A stretch of DNA of 64,000 nt from assembly GCF_900188005.1 (NCBI RefSeq), contig NZ_FZNR01000012.1, positions 62,001 to 126,000 of the forward strand. The letters are read 5' to 3'. Source of the stretch: Actinoplanes regularis (lineage in GTDB: Bacteria; Actinomycetota; Actinomycetes; Mycobacteriales; Micromonosporaceae). The translations under genes and the position numbers were made by a program. The notes under the pieces were generated by a model that saw only the letters and a program-made list of their open reading frames with translations, made no database searches and was not told the DNA's origin. Of the stretch, positions 57,349 through 64,000 are shown one piece after another (position 1 is the first letter of the stretch; each line of letters opens with the position of its first letter).

Positions 57349-58860
57349 TCAGATCCAGCGGTTGCCGAGCCACATGCGGGACATCCAGGCGTCGTACGGG
57401 ATCAGCTCACCCACGAAGATCGGGTAGAAGTAGGCGAAACAGAGCGCGACCAGTCCCACGTACAGCCCGGCAGTGACCGCGCCGATGGCCCGGTAACGCG
57501 GCGAGGCGATGAGCGCGCCCAGCACGTAGACCACGGCGAGGATCAGGAACGGCAGGGCGGGCAGCGTGTAGAACGAGAACATCGTGCGGTTGTCGGCGGC
57601 CGCGAAGTAGAACCACGGGAGCAGACCGGCCGCCGCGCCGCCGACGATCGCGTACGCCCGCCAGTCCCGGCGGGAGATGCCCAGCCAGAGCAGCGTGACG
57701 AGGGCCGGCAGGAACGACCACCAGAGCAGCGGCGTGCCCAGCAGCAGGATCTCGCGGATGCAGTTGCCGGCGCCGCAGTCGCCGGGATTGTCCGGCCAGT
57801 AGAAGGCGACCGGGCGGCCCAGCACCAGCCACTGCCACGGCCAGGACTGGTAGTTGTGCGTCTTCGTCAGGGTGCTGTGGAAGCCGTAGGCGCCCTGGTG
57901 GTAGTGCAGCAGGTTGAGCAGCGCGCCCAGCACCGGCGGTTCGGACATGCCGTGCAGCGCGCGGTAGTGCCGGTCCCAGCCGGTGTCGGTGAGCAGCCAG
58001 CCGGTCCAGGTGGCCAGGTAGAAGAGGCCGGACAGCACGACGCTGAACAGGCCCCAGCCCAGGTCGCCGGCCAGGCCGCGGGCGAGGGGGCTCGGCAGGC
58101 CGGCGGAGCGGCGGGCCTGCACCCGCCAGACGACGATCAGCGCGGCGAAGAACGGCAGGAAGAACAGCGCGCTCCACTTGACGCCGCAGGCCAGGCCGAA
58201 CAGGGCCCCGGCGGCGAGCAGCCACCACGGCACGATCCGCGGCGCCCGCACCTCGGTCTCCGGGTCGTAGCCGGTCTCCAGCGCCCGCAGCAGGCGGCGC
58301 CGGTAGTGATCCCGGTCGAGCAGCACGGCGGCGAACGTGGCCAGCACGAACAGGCCGAGGAAGATGTCCAGCAGCGAGGTCCGGGAGAGCACCAGCTGAA
58401 AGCCGTCCAGGGTCATCAGCAGGCCGGCGGTCGCGGCGAGGACGACCGAGTGGAACATCCGGTAGGCGACCCGGATCAGGATCACGATCATCAGGGTGCC
58501 GGCGATCGCGGTCGGGAACCGCCAGCCCAGCTCGGTGTTGCCGAACATCTTCTCGCCGAAGGCGATCAGCCATTTGCCCAGCGGCGGGTGGACGACGTAC
58601 CCGGCGGTGTCGGTCTTCTCGTCCCATTCGACGCCGTGCTGGAGCATGTCCCAGGCGTCGGTCGGGTAGTAGATCTCGTCGAAGACGTAGCCTTTGGGGT
58701 GGTTCACCCCGGTCAGCCGCAGGATCGCGGCGACCACCCCGATGATCCCGGTGACCAGCCAGGAGTACGGGTCGAGCCAGTCCTCGAGGGTCGCCAGCCG
58801 CCGCCGGACGATGTCGGGCACGTCATGCCGCACCGCCGGTTCGATCACCGCCGTAGTCAT
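57349..58860 (-). CDS. Protein O-mannosyltransferase (PMT family, GT39)
   Basis: A 503-residue multi-pass membrane glycosyltransferase. The catalytic Asp-Glu pair is in the first external loop (YVFDEIYYPTDAWDML, ~65-80). HPPLGKWLIAFGEKMFG and LGWRFPTAIAGTL belong to the GT-C PMT signature, and LVLSRTSLLDIFLGLFVLATF and PWWLLAAGALFGLACGVKWSALFFLPFF fit the family. It transfers mannose from polyprenyl phosphate mannose to Ser/Thr of exported proteins as they leave through Sec. Several secreted proteins in this window have Thr/Ser-rich linkers that could be substrates. ATG 58860. Confidence 0.92.
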   Translation of the reverse strand: MTTAVIEPAVRHDVPDIVRRRLATLEDWLDPYSWLVTGIIGVVAAILRLTGVNHPKGYVFDEIYYPTDAWDMLQHGVEWDEKTDTAGYVVHPPLGKWLIAFGEKMFGNTELGWRFPTAIAGTLMIVILIRVAYRMFHSVVLAATAGLLMTLDGFQLVLSRTSLLDIFLGLFVLATFAAVLLDRDHYRRRLLRALETGYDPETEVRAPRIVPWWLLAAGALFGLACGVKWSALFFLPFFAALIVVWRVQARRSAGLPSPLARGLAGDLGWGLFSVVLSGLFYLATWTGWLLTDTGWDRHYRALHGMSEPPVLGALLNLLHYHQGAYGFHSTLTKTHNYQSWPWQWLVLGRPVAFYWPDNPGDCGAGNCIREILLLGTPLLWWSFLPALVTLLWLGISRRDWRAYAIVGGAAAGLLPWFYFAAADNRTMFSFYTLPALPFLILAVVYVLGALIASPRYRAIGAVTAGLYVGLVALCFAYFYPIFVGELIPYDAWMSRMWLGNRWI

Positions 58861-58984
58861 TCGGGCGATGATAGAGATTCAAGTATCTCGGTACGACCCG
58901 GGGTCCGTCCGGCGATGCGGAACTCAGTGGGTGTCTTTGAACCTGTCGTTGCCGGCAGCGGCTACAGCATTTTCATGGCATCCC

Positions 58985-59110
58985 TTAACCATCACAATCA
59001 AGCGAGCCGCAGGCGTAGACCTGCGTCGGCGTGACCATCGCGTCGACCGCAGCGACCCCGGCGACGGCGGTGAGCACGACGGCGACGGCGACCAGCAGCC
59101 ATTTCCTCAT
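58985..59110 (-). CDS. 41-residue secreted or membrane peptide
   Basis: A short gene with a strong ribosome site (AAGGGAG, 8 bp before ATG 59110). The product starts MRKWLLVAVAVVLTAVAGVA, a signal-like basic start and hydrophobic helix, and continues VDAMVTPTQVYACGSLDCDG, with two Cys six residues apart. It may be cleaved after GVAAVDA-like residues or stay anchored. Codon use (G/C at third positions) is coding-like. No family recognised. It lies between the PMT gene (start 58860) and the arabinofuranosidase gene on the same strand. Confidence 0.55.
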   Translation of the reverse strand: MRKWLLVAVAVVLTAVAGVAAVDAMVTPTQVYACGSLDCDG

Positions 59111-59236
59111 TACGCGACTCCCTTCAGTCGCGAGCACAAACGCCCTCACGGCAAATAGCCCGAATTCTCCGCATTGTTTCCCAGCCTACGCCCCTGGGAA
59201 CCAATGGCAACGGCTCCGATGCGGCGATGATCGGCC

Positions 59237-59266
59237 GCCGGGCGGAGCGGGGTTGCTCCGCCCGGC
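59237..59266. terminator. 12-bp hairpin downstream of the arabinofuranosidase gene
   Basis: GCCGGGCGGAGC (59237-59248) pairs perfectly with GCTCCGCCCGGC (59255-59266) across 6 nt, directly after the stop of the minus-strand gene at 59281. Confidence 0.7.
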
Positions 59267-59280
59267 GGGTCAGCGCCGGA

Positions 59281-60825
59281 TCAGGACCAGCCGGTCCCGA
59301 CGACCCAGCTCACGTCGTCGGCGAAGAGGCTGGTGGCGTCCCAGGTGTGTACGCCGCCCTGGCTGGCGATGTAGCCGGTGTTGTTGTAGTGCCGGAGGTA
59401 GCGGGTCGGATAGTTGAACGAGCGCAGCGCGTTGCCCTGGCCGTTGAGGCCGGACTGCGGGCAGAACGTGGCGTCCTGCCTGAACAGCGTGCTGTTGTCG
59501 TTGGCGTTCAGGTACAGCTGGAAGCCGTTGTGCCGCAGGTAGCTCCCGGCGGTGTCCTTCGACTCGAAGGAGACGCAGCCGCTGTTGGCCAGGCCGGACC
59601 GGACGACGAAGGTCGACTGCCCCTTCAGGGCCGCCGTACTCGACGACGTGACGACCTGCGTGTTCACGGCCGTACCGGAGTGGGCGAGGTAGCGGGTGGT
59701 GCAGCAGGCGGTGGTGGCCCGCAGCGAGACCGACGAGCCGACGGTGAGCGCCGGGCCGCTGGTCAGCGACGTGGTGGCGTAACCGGCGGCGGTGATGTTC
59801 GCCTGGACCGCGTTCTCGGTGGCGTCCGACGGGTAGCCGGAGGTCATCACGCCCTCGTAGAACGTGCCCTGCGCGCTGACGCTGTTGTCGCCGCCGATGC
59901 CGAGGATGATCGCGCCCTCCTTGTGCATCGGGTTGTAGCCGGACTTGTTCGGCCGTACCCCGCTGTAGAACGTGGACAGCGAGCCGGACTGGGCGTTGCC
60001 GCCGCGGATCGCCCACAGGTTCGGGCCGCCCTTGACCACCGCGGTGAGGAACCGGTGGGTGATGGTCGGGTCGCCGGAGTTGTTGCCGGCGTTGTAGCCG
60101 GAGAACAGCCCGTTCTCCAGGTCGGCCATGATCCACGGGCCGCTGCCGGCGCCGGTGCCCCAGCCGGTGCTGGTCCCGAAGTAGATGGCCTCCATGTGAC
60201 CGTTGCCGGTGTCCAGGCTGCTGGTTTCGGCGTTTCCGTAGTCGAAGCAGCAGCCGCCGTTGTAGTGGGTGCCGTCGAAGATCGCGTACATGCCCTGGGG
60301 CTGGTCGCCGGTCGCGATCCCGCTGGTGCTGTTGTCGCGGTAGCCGGTGCCGGGCGAGACCCACACGCCGTACGCCTTGTGGCCGCCGACGGTGACCGGG
60401 GCGCCCGTCGCGCCGGCCAGGTTGTCGTAGCCGTTGGCCTCCGGGCCCTGGAAGCCGCCGGGCGGGGCCTGGGTCAGGTGGTTGCCGCGGCCGGACTGGT
60501 CGTAGATGACCGTGATCAGGCAGGTCGTTCCGGCGCAGAAACTGTCCTGGGTGGCGGCGTTGGCGACGCCGCCCGCGCTCAGCGGCGCGATGTTGGTGGT
60601 GGCCCCGTCGGAGCCACGTCTGACCTGGTAGAGCGAGCCGGTGTAGGCACCGTAGAGCGCCCGGGTGGTGCTGTGCGCGGCGACGCACGGGGTGCCGCCG
60701 GAGGCGTAGAGGTCGCAGGGGCCGGTGACGGCCGCCTGCGAGACGCCGGCGTTGACCAGGGCACCGGCGACGACGGCGCCCAGGACGGCGACGCCCGAGA
60801 TGACACCGCGCGTTCGTAGCTGCAT
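59281..60825 (-). CDS. Secreted alpha-L-arabinofuranosidase B (GH54-type catalytic domain + AbfB/CBM42 domain)
   Basis: A 514-residue exported hydrolase. The signal peptide is MQLRTRGVISGVAVLGAVVAGALVNAGVSQAA (~1-32). Residues ~35-365 match the arabinofuranosidase B catalytic domain (GPCDLYASGGTPCVAAHSTTRALYGAYTGSLYQVRR, YDQSGRGNHL, GGCCFDYGNAETSSLDTGNGHMEAIYFG with the conserved vicinal disulfide CC). Residues ~385-514 are the AbfB beta-trefoil (CBM42) that binds arabinose side chains (TTRYLAHSG, SYLRHNGFQLYL, TRYLRHYNN repeats). It removes arabinose from hemicellulose. ATG 60825 with AGAAAGGTC upstream. Two LacI-type operators lie upstream. Confidence 0.92.
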   Translation of the reverse strand: MQLRTRGVISGVAVLGAVVAGALVNAGVSQAAVTGPCDLYASGGTPCVAAHSTTRALYGAYTGSLYQVRRGSDGATTNIAPLSAGGVANAATQDSFCAGTTCLITVIYDQSGRGNHLTQAPPGGFQGPEANGYDNLAGATGAPVTVGGHKAYGVWVSPGTGYRDNSTSGIATGDQPQGMYAIFDGTHYNGGCCFDYGNAETSSLDTGNGHMEAIYFGTSTGWGTGAGSGPWIMADLENGLFSGYNAGNNSGDPTITHRFLTAVVKGGPNLWAIRGGNAQSGSLSTFYSGVRPNKSGYNPMHKEGAIILGIGGDNSVSAQGTFYEGVMTSGYPSDATENAVQANITAAGYATTSLTSGPALTVGSSVSLRATTACCTTRYLAHSGTAVNTQVVTSSSTAALKGQSTFVVRSGLANSGCVSFESKDTAGSYLRHNGFQLYLNANDNSTLFRQDATFCPQSGLNGQGNALRSFNYPTRYLRHYNNTGYIASQGGVHTWDATSLFADDVSWVVGTGWS

Positions 60826-60855
60826 GGCGAGACCTTTCTGTCGGACTGCCTCCGC

Positions 60856-60924
60856 TGTTAGCGCTAACAAAGGACCCGATGATGAGGGCTTCGAGAGTCA
60901 CATCGGGATGTGTTACCGCTCACA
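60856..60924. promoter_or_regulatory. Two LacI-family-type operators upstream of the arabinofuranosidase gene
   Basis: TGTTAGCGCTAACA (60856-60869) is a perfect 14-bp palindrome with the central CG of LacI/CcpA-type sites. TGTTACCGCTCACA (60911-60924) differs at two positions. Spacing is 55 bp between starts, about five helical turns. The corresponding LacI regulator is not in the window. Confidence 0.75.
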
Positions 60925-61074
60925 GCCGGTACGCCGCCGATTGAAACACCGTCGCAACAGGACTGTCAACGCATCGATATCCGTGGTTGCCTTGCCGGGC
61001 GGGCCGACCGCATCCTGGCCGAAGCGGATGCGTCGACGGTCTCGAGACGGGCCTGGCCGCCGGCCGACGCGGCC

Positions 61075-61305
61075 TCAGGCCCGCGCTGGTCCGTACTTCT
61101 CGCGCAGCAGATCCAGATCCTTCTGGTTGGCCACCCACTCGCGGACCGAGCCGCACTGAAGACAGATCAGGCGCACGAACTCGACGGTCTTGAAGATGCT
61201 GACAGCAACGCCGCTGCGCAGGTACCCGTCCTTCATGCCGCCTTCGAGCCTGATGATCTGATCACTTTGACAGTACGGACACAGGCCGAGGTTGTTGTTG
61301 TCCAT
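61075..61305 (-). CDS. Small zinc-ribbon protein
   Basis: A 76-residue cytoplasmic protein with two CXXC pairs, CPYC (9-12) and CLQC (48-51), spaced as in zinc ribbons, plus a central region DGYLRSGVAVSIFKTVEFVR and a charged C-terminus (NQKDLDLLREKYGPARA). It could be a nucleic-acid or protein-binding adaptor. No RBS is obvious before ATG 61305. Its GC is lower than that of its neighbours. Confidence 0.7.
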   Translation of the reverse strand: MDNNNLGLCPYCQSDQIIRLEGGMKDGYLRSGVAVSIFKTVEFVRLICLQCGSVREWVANQKDLDLLREKYGPARA

Positions 61306-61365
61306 GGACGGATGGTCCCACCTGCCGTCCACGGCCCGGCGAAAGATCCACTGAGCACCGCCGGA

Positions 61366-61395
61366 GGCGCCTCGCCGCCGGATCGGCGAGGCGCC
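61366..61395. terminator. 12-bp hairpin downstream of hmp
   Basis: GGCGCCTCGCCG (61366-61377) pairs exactly with CGGCGAGGCGCC (61384-61395) across 6 nt, 18 bp beyond the hmp stop codon (61413). Confidence 0.7.
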
Positions 61396-61412
61396 CCTGG
61401 CGGCTCGGAGGC

Positions 61413-62630
61413 TCAGGCGGAGGCCGGCTCCGGGGCCGGGCGCCACTGCTCGGAGCCGAACACCTCGTACCGGATGCGCTCGTCCGGCACGCCGCGACGG
61501 TGCAGGCCGGCGCGGACCGCCTGCATGAACGGCACCGGGCCGCAGAGGTAGAAGTCGGCGCCGTCCGGCAGCGGGATCTCGTCGGTGTCGATCAGGCCGG
61601 TGCGGGCGTCCGGCTCGGCGCCGGGCTGCTCGTACCAGGTGAGGCTGTTGAAGGAGCGCAGGCGGGAGCCGTGCGCGGCGATCTCGGCCCGCAGCGGATG
61701 CCGGTCGGGGCCGCGGTCGGCGTGCACCACGGTCACCTCGCGGCCCGGCTGGGTGCGTGAGACGTGGTCCAGGATCGACGCCATCGGCGTGACGCCGACC
61801 CCGGCGCTGATCAGGACCAGGGGCTCCGCGTCGTCGCGGAGCGTCAGGTCGCCGTACGGCTGGCTCAGGCGCAGTTTGTCGCCCACGTCGACGTGGTCGT
61901 GAAGGAAGCCGGAGACGATGCCGTCCGGCGCGCCGGCGACGCCGCGGATCCGGCGCACGGTGATCCGCAGGGAGCCGGCCGCCGGCGCCTGGGAGAGCGA
62001 GTACTGCCGCAGCTGACGGTCCCCGCCGGGCAGTTCGGCGGCGACGGTGACGTACTGACCGGGCAGGAAGGCGGGGGCGGGGTCGCCGTCGACCGGGGTG
62101 AGGATGAACGAGACCGTGTCGTCCGCCTCGGTGATCTTGTTCAGCACCAGGTAGTCGCGCCACGGGTCGGCGCCGTCGGCCACACCGGCCGCGCCGTAGA
62201 TCCGTGCCTCACGGCCGATCAGGCGGGCGGCGAACAGCCAGTACACCTCGTCCCAGGCGGCCGCGATCTCCGGGGTGACCGCGTCGCCGAGCACGGTTCC
62301 CACCGCGCGCATCAGGTATCGGCCGACCAGCGTGTACTCCTCCGGCCGGACGCCGAGGGCGCAGTGGCGGTGCGCGATGCGCTCCACGACGTGCTCGATG
62401 AAGGCGGCGTCCGGTCCGGCGCCGATCAGGTGCCCGGCGAAGGCGGCCACCGCGCTGGCCAGGGCCTGCCGCTGCGCGCCGGTCGCCTGGGCGCTGCGGT
62501 TGAACAGCTGCAGCAGCTCCGGGTTCTCGCCGAGCATCGTCTCGTAAAAGACGCTGGTGATGGCGTCGAGGTTGGCGCCGACGACCGGCAGCGTGGCCGC
62601 CACGATCGGGGTGCTGGTTGCGGACAACAT
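61413..62630 (-). CDS. hmp: Flavohemoprotein nitric oxide dioxygenase
   Basis: A 405-residue flavohemoglobin converting NO to nitrate with O2 and NAD(P)H. The globin domain (1-~140) has FYETMLGENPELLQLFNRS and the proximal-His helix HVVERIAHRHCALGVRPEEY (heme ligand in this region). The FAD domain has RQYSLSQAP and the NAD(P) domain ISAGVGVTPMASIL, with the C-terminal YLCGPVPFMQAVRAGL. The N-terminus begins MLSATSTPIVAATLPVVGA; ATG 62630 has GGAGGA upstream. It lies 26 bp after nsrR, so both are under the nitrosative-stress operator. Confidence 0.94.
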   Translation of the reverse strand: MLSATSTPIVAATLPVVGANLDAITSVFYETMLGENPELLQLFNRSAQATGAQRQALASAVAAFAGHLIGAGPDAAFIEHVVERIAHRHCALGVRPEEYTLVGRYLMRAVGTVLGDAVTPEIAAAWDEVYWLFAARLIGREARIYGAAGVADGADPWRDYLVLNKITEADDTVSFILTPVDGDPAPAFLPGQYVTVAAELPGGDRQLRQYSLSQAPAAGSLRITVRRIRGVAGAPDGIVSGFLHDHVDVGDKLRLSQPYGDLTLRDDAEPLVLISAGVGVTPMASILDHVSRTQPGREVTVVHADRGPDRHPLRAEIAAHGSRLRSFNSLTWYEQPGAEPDARTGLIDTDEIPLPDGADFYLCGPVPFMQAVRAGLHRRGVPDERIRYEVFGSEQWRPAPEPASA

Positions 62631-62656
62631 GGTTCCTCCTTGAGGGGTTGGAGCGC

Positions 62657-63085
62657 TCAGCGGGGGCCGATGCTGAGCAGCACCTGGCGCGTCGGCGGCT
62701 CGGCCAGATCACCGACGGTGATCGGGTCGAGGGTCGCGTAGAAGGCCTCCTGCGCCCGGCGGAGCGCGCCGCGCAGCCTGCAGCCGGAGCGCAGCGGGCA
62801 GGGCGATTCGCCGTCGCAGTCGACGACCTCGGTGGCGCCTTCCAGGTCCCGGACCAGGGCGCCGATCGAGGTGGTGTGCGCGCCGGCGGCGAGGCGGACG
62901 CCGCCGTGCCGGCCACGGACGGTCTCCAGCAGCCCGAGATGCTGCAGCCGCTGGACCACCTTGGCGAGGTGGTTGCGGGGTACCGCGAGGGATTCGGCCA
63001 GCTCGTCGATGGTGAGCAGGTCGGTGCGGGTGGCACCCAGCATGAGGACGCGGAGTCCGAGGTCCGTGGATCGGTTGAGTCGCAC
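62657..63085 (-). CDS. nsrR: NsrR, Rrf2-family nitric-oxide-sensing [Fe-S] repressor
   Basis: A 142-residue Rrf2 protein. The winged helix is MRLNRSTDLGLRVLMLGATR followed by the recognition helix region LAVPRNHLAKVVQRLQHLGLLETVRGRHGGVRLA. Three Cys in VDCDGESPCPLRSGCRLR have NsrR spacing and bind the cluster that reacts with NO. It represses itself and hmp through the dyad at 63102-63126. ATG 63085. Confidence 0.93.
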   Translation of the reverse strand: MRLNRSTDLGLRVLMLGATRTDLLTIDELAESLAVPRNHLAKVVQRLQHLGLLETVRGRHGGVRLAAGAHTTSIGALVRDLEGATEVVDCDGESPCPLRSGCRLRGALRRAQEAFYATLDPITVGDLAEPPTRQVLLSIGPR

Positions 63086-63101
63086 GATCCGACTCTAGCT
63101 A

Positions 63102-63126
63102 AAACAGGTATTTGAGATACCTGTTT
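63102..63126. promoter_or_regulatory. NsrR operator
   Basis: AAACAGGTAT and its complement ATACCTGTTT flank a 5-nt centre TTGAG, giving a perfect dyad. It resembles NsrR sites of actinobacteria (AAC-x-x-G-x-ATTTGAGAT type) and lies 17 bp before the nsrR start. Confidence 0.85.
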
Positions 63127-63199
63127 ATGCGGAAGATCACCCGCGAGCCGGGTGATCCTGCGGCGCCCCACCCGGCTCGGGGTTCGTACCCACGCAAGC

Positions 63200-63697
63200 T
63201 CAGCGGGCGGCCCCGGTTCCGGCCACGTCGGTGACCCGGCTCCTGGTGGAGTGGGCACTCAGCAGCCGGCCCTGGACCCGGCCCCGCCGGCCGCGCTGCG
63301 CCTCGTGCCAGTCCCGCCAGGACGGACCCTCCTGGCGGCCGGTCACCAGGAGCCGGAAGTCCTCGTAGGCACTGCCGGAGTCCTTGTCGAACAGGTATCC
63401 CCCGGCGACCAGGATCGTCGCGATCGCCTCGCGCATCGCCTCCGACACCGCGGCGCTGTACCGCAGGGCCGGGCCGTCCCGCTGCAACCGGGCGAGCTCC
63501 TCGCGGACGACCAGGTTCAGCGCGTGGTGTGTGTTCCACTGGACGTTCACACCGGTGTTCCCGGCGTCGACCCACACGCTGACGCCCGCTCCGGTGAGCG
63601 CGGACAGGCTGTTGGGGATCAGCTCCAGGCCGGCGGTGGCCAGATCCTCCTGGATGCTCCGGGCGAGTAGTTCAAGTTTCCACTGAGAGTCCGACAC
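63200..63697 (-). CDS. Hypothetical cytoplasmic protein
   Basis: A 165-residue protein with good coding character: MSDSQWKLELLARSIQEDLA, then VSVWVDAGNTGVNVQWNTHHAL, EAMREAIATILVAGGYLFDKDSGSAYEDFRLLVTGR, and an Arg-rich C-terminus. No signal peptide, membrane helix or catalytic motif was found and I do not recognise the family. It is transcribed alone toward nsrR; it stops 115 bp before the nsrR start. Confidence 0.6.
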   Translation of the reverse strand: MSDSQWKLELLARSIQEDLATAGLELIPNSLSALTGAGVSVWVDAGNTGVNVQWNTHHALNLVVREELARLQRDGPALRYSAAVSEAMREAIATILVAGGYLFDKDSGSAYEDFRLLVTGRQEGPSWRDWHEAQRGRRGRVQGRLLSAHSTRSRVTDVAGTGAAR

Positions 63698-63764
63698 TCG
63701 TCCATAATGCCCTATTTGTCGACGTCAGACCGGCAACGGCGGGCGCTCCGGGAGTGTGAAGGAT

Positions 63765-64000
63765 TCACCGTACGGCCGCACTCACCAGGTCGGTGACCCG
63801 CTCCTCCGCGGCGGGGGTCAGCTCGGTCAGGGCGAACACCGTCGGCCACATCTCGCCGTCGTCGAGCTTCGCGGCATCATTGAAGCCGAGCGTCGCGTAC
63901 CGCGTCTTGAACTTCGCCGCCGGCTGGAAGAAACAGACGATCTTTCCGTTCTTCGCGTACGACGGCATCCCGTACCACAGCTTCGGGTTGAGTTCCGGCG
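63765..64000 (-). CDS. DUF1801 (iron chaperone/YdhG-like) protein, 5' end beyond the window
   Basis: Partial: reads ..PELNPKLWYGMPSYAKNGKI then VCFFQPAAKFKTRYATLGFN to a stop at 63765. The GMPSYAKNGKIV segment is the DUF1801 signature shared with bacterial iron-chaperone-like and frataxin-fold proteins. About 78 C-terminal residues are visible; ATG 63968 is internal, since homology continues upstream. Confidence 0.8.
   Translation of the reverse strand, partial: PELNPKLWYGMPSYAKNGKIVCFFQPAAKFKTRYATLGFNDAAKLDDGEMWPTVFALTELTPAAEERVTDLVSAAVR

Noticed and set aside
1..64000. CRISPR arrays, rRNA genes, prophage or replication-origin sequences
   Set aside because: No spaced direct-repeat series, conserved rRNA blocks, phage structural genes or DnaA-box clusters were seen in the window.

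Overview
The window looks like chromosomal DNA of a high-GC actinobacterium, most likely from the Micromonosporaceae (for example an Actinoplanes-like organism). The evidence is very high G+C, many GTG and TTG starts, frequent 4-bp GTGA/ATGA stop-start overlaps, Tat signals, and actinobacterial families (DUF397, XRE-DUF5753, DUF6082, SCO7613-type membrane protein, NsrR-Hmp with an actinobacterial-type operator). The genus is inference; no rRNA or tRNA is present to fix it.

Region 1 (about 1-19.5 kb) reads as one catabolic island. On its left are a branched-chain-type ABC uptake system (livH partial, livJ), a ThDP-dependent enzyme and an aldehyde dehydrogenase, divergent from an IclR regulator that is followed by a class III CoA-transferase, then an NAD-type shikimate/quinate dehydrogenase. 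On its right is a complete PQQ synthesis set (pqqA, pqqC, a pqqD-pqqE fusion, pqqB) in one operon with a Tat-exported PQQ-dependent dehydrogenase and a Tat-exported ThuA-like protein. Divergent from that operon are a citryl-CoA-lyase-like gene and a three-domain QuiC-like 3-dehydroshikimate dehydratase fusion. The same 17-bp dyad (GGWCCRCT-N-NRYGGACC type) occurs twice at the IclR promoter region and three times between the ThuA and citryl-lyase genes, so the two halves are probably one IclR regulon. An unrelated secreted FN3 protein lies between the halves.

Region 2 (19.5-32 kb) is mixed. It holds a Vps62-like membrane protein, a secreted endonuclease I, an enoyl-CoA hydratase, and a MerR regulator split from its own operator and target gene by an IS607-type element (tnpA plus an apparently intact tnpB). 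It also has a DUF6082/DUF397 pair, a pair made of a sigma-like protein and a membrane protein of lower GC, and a TetR/Baeyer-Villiger monooxygenase pair.

Region 3 (32-39.5 kb) is the most intriguing. An HSP90-family ATPase gene overlaps a gene for a large helical-repeat (TPR-like) protein; divergent from them, 99 bp away, is a NACHT-type STAND NTPase, and an XRE-DUF5753 regulator follows. This HSP90 + TPR-like + NACHT combination recalls the eukaryotic NLR chaperone arrangement and is a candidate defence or signalling system.

Region 4 (39.5-64 kb) is mostly metabolic and envelope genes. It includes an MDR oxidoreductase with a MerR regulator, and a LysR-controlled pipecolate/aminoadipate/2-oxoadipate cluster preceded by a 77-bp tandem duplication. 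These are followed by a PQQ-repeat lipoprotein, a metallophosphoesterase, a large SCO7613-type membrane protein, a class V aminotransferase, a ricin-type lectin, a protein O-mannosyltransferase and a 41-residue secreted or membrane peptide. The region ends with a secreted GH54/CBM42-type arabinofuranosidase with LacI-type operators, a small zinc ribbon, nsrR-hmp with its operator, and a partial DUF1801 gene at the right edge.
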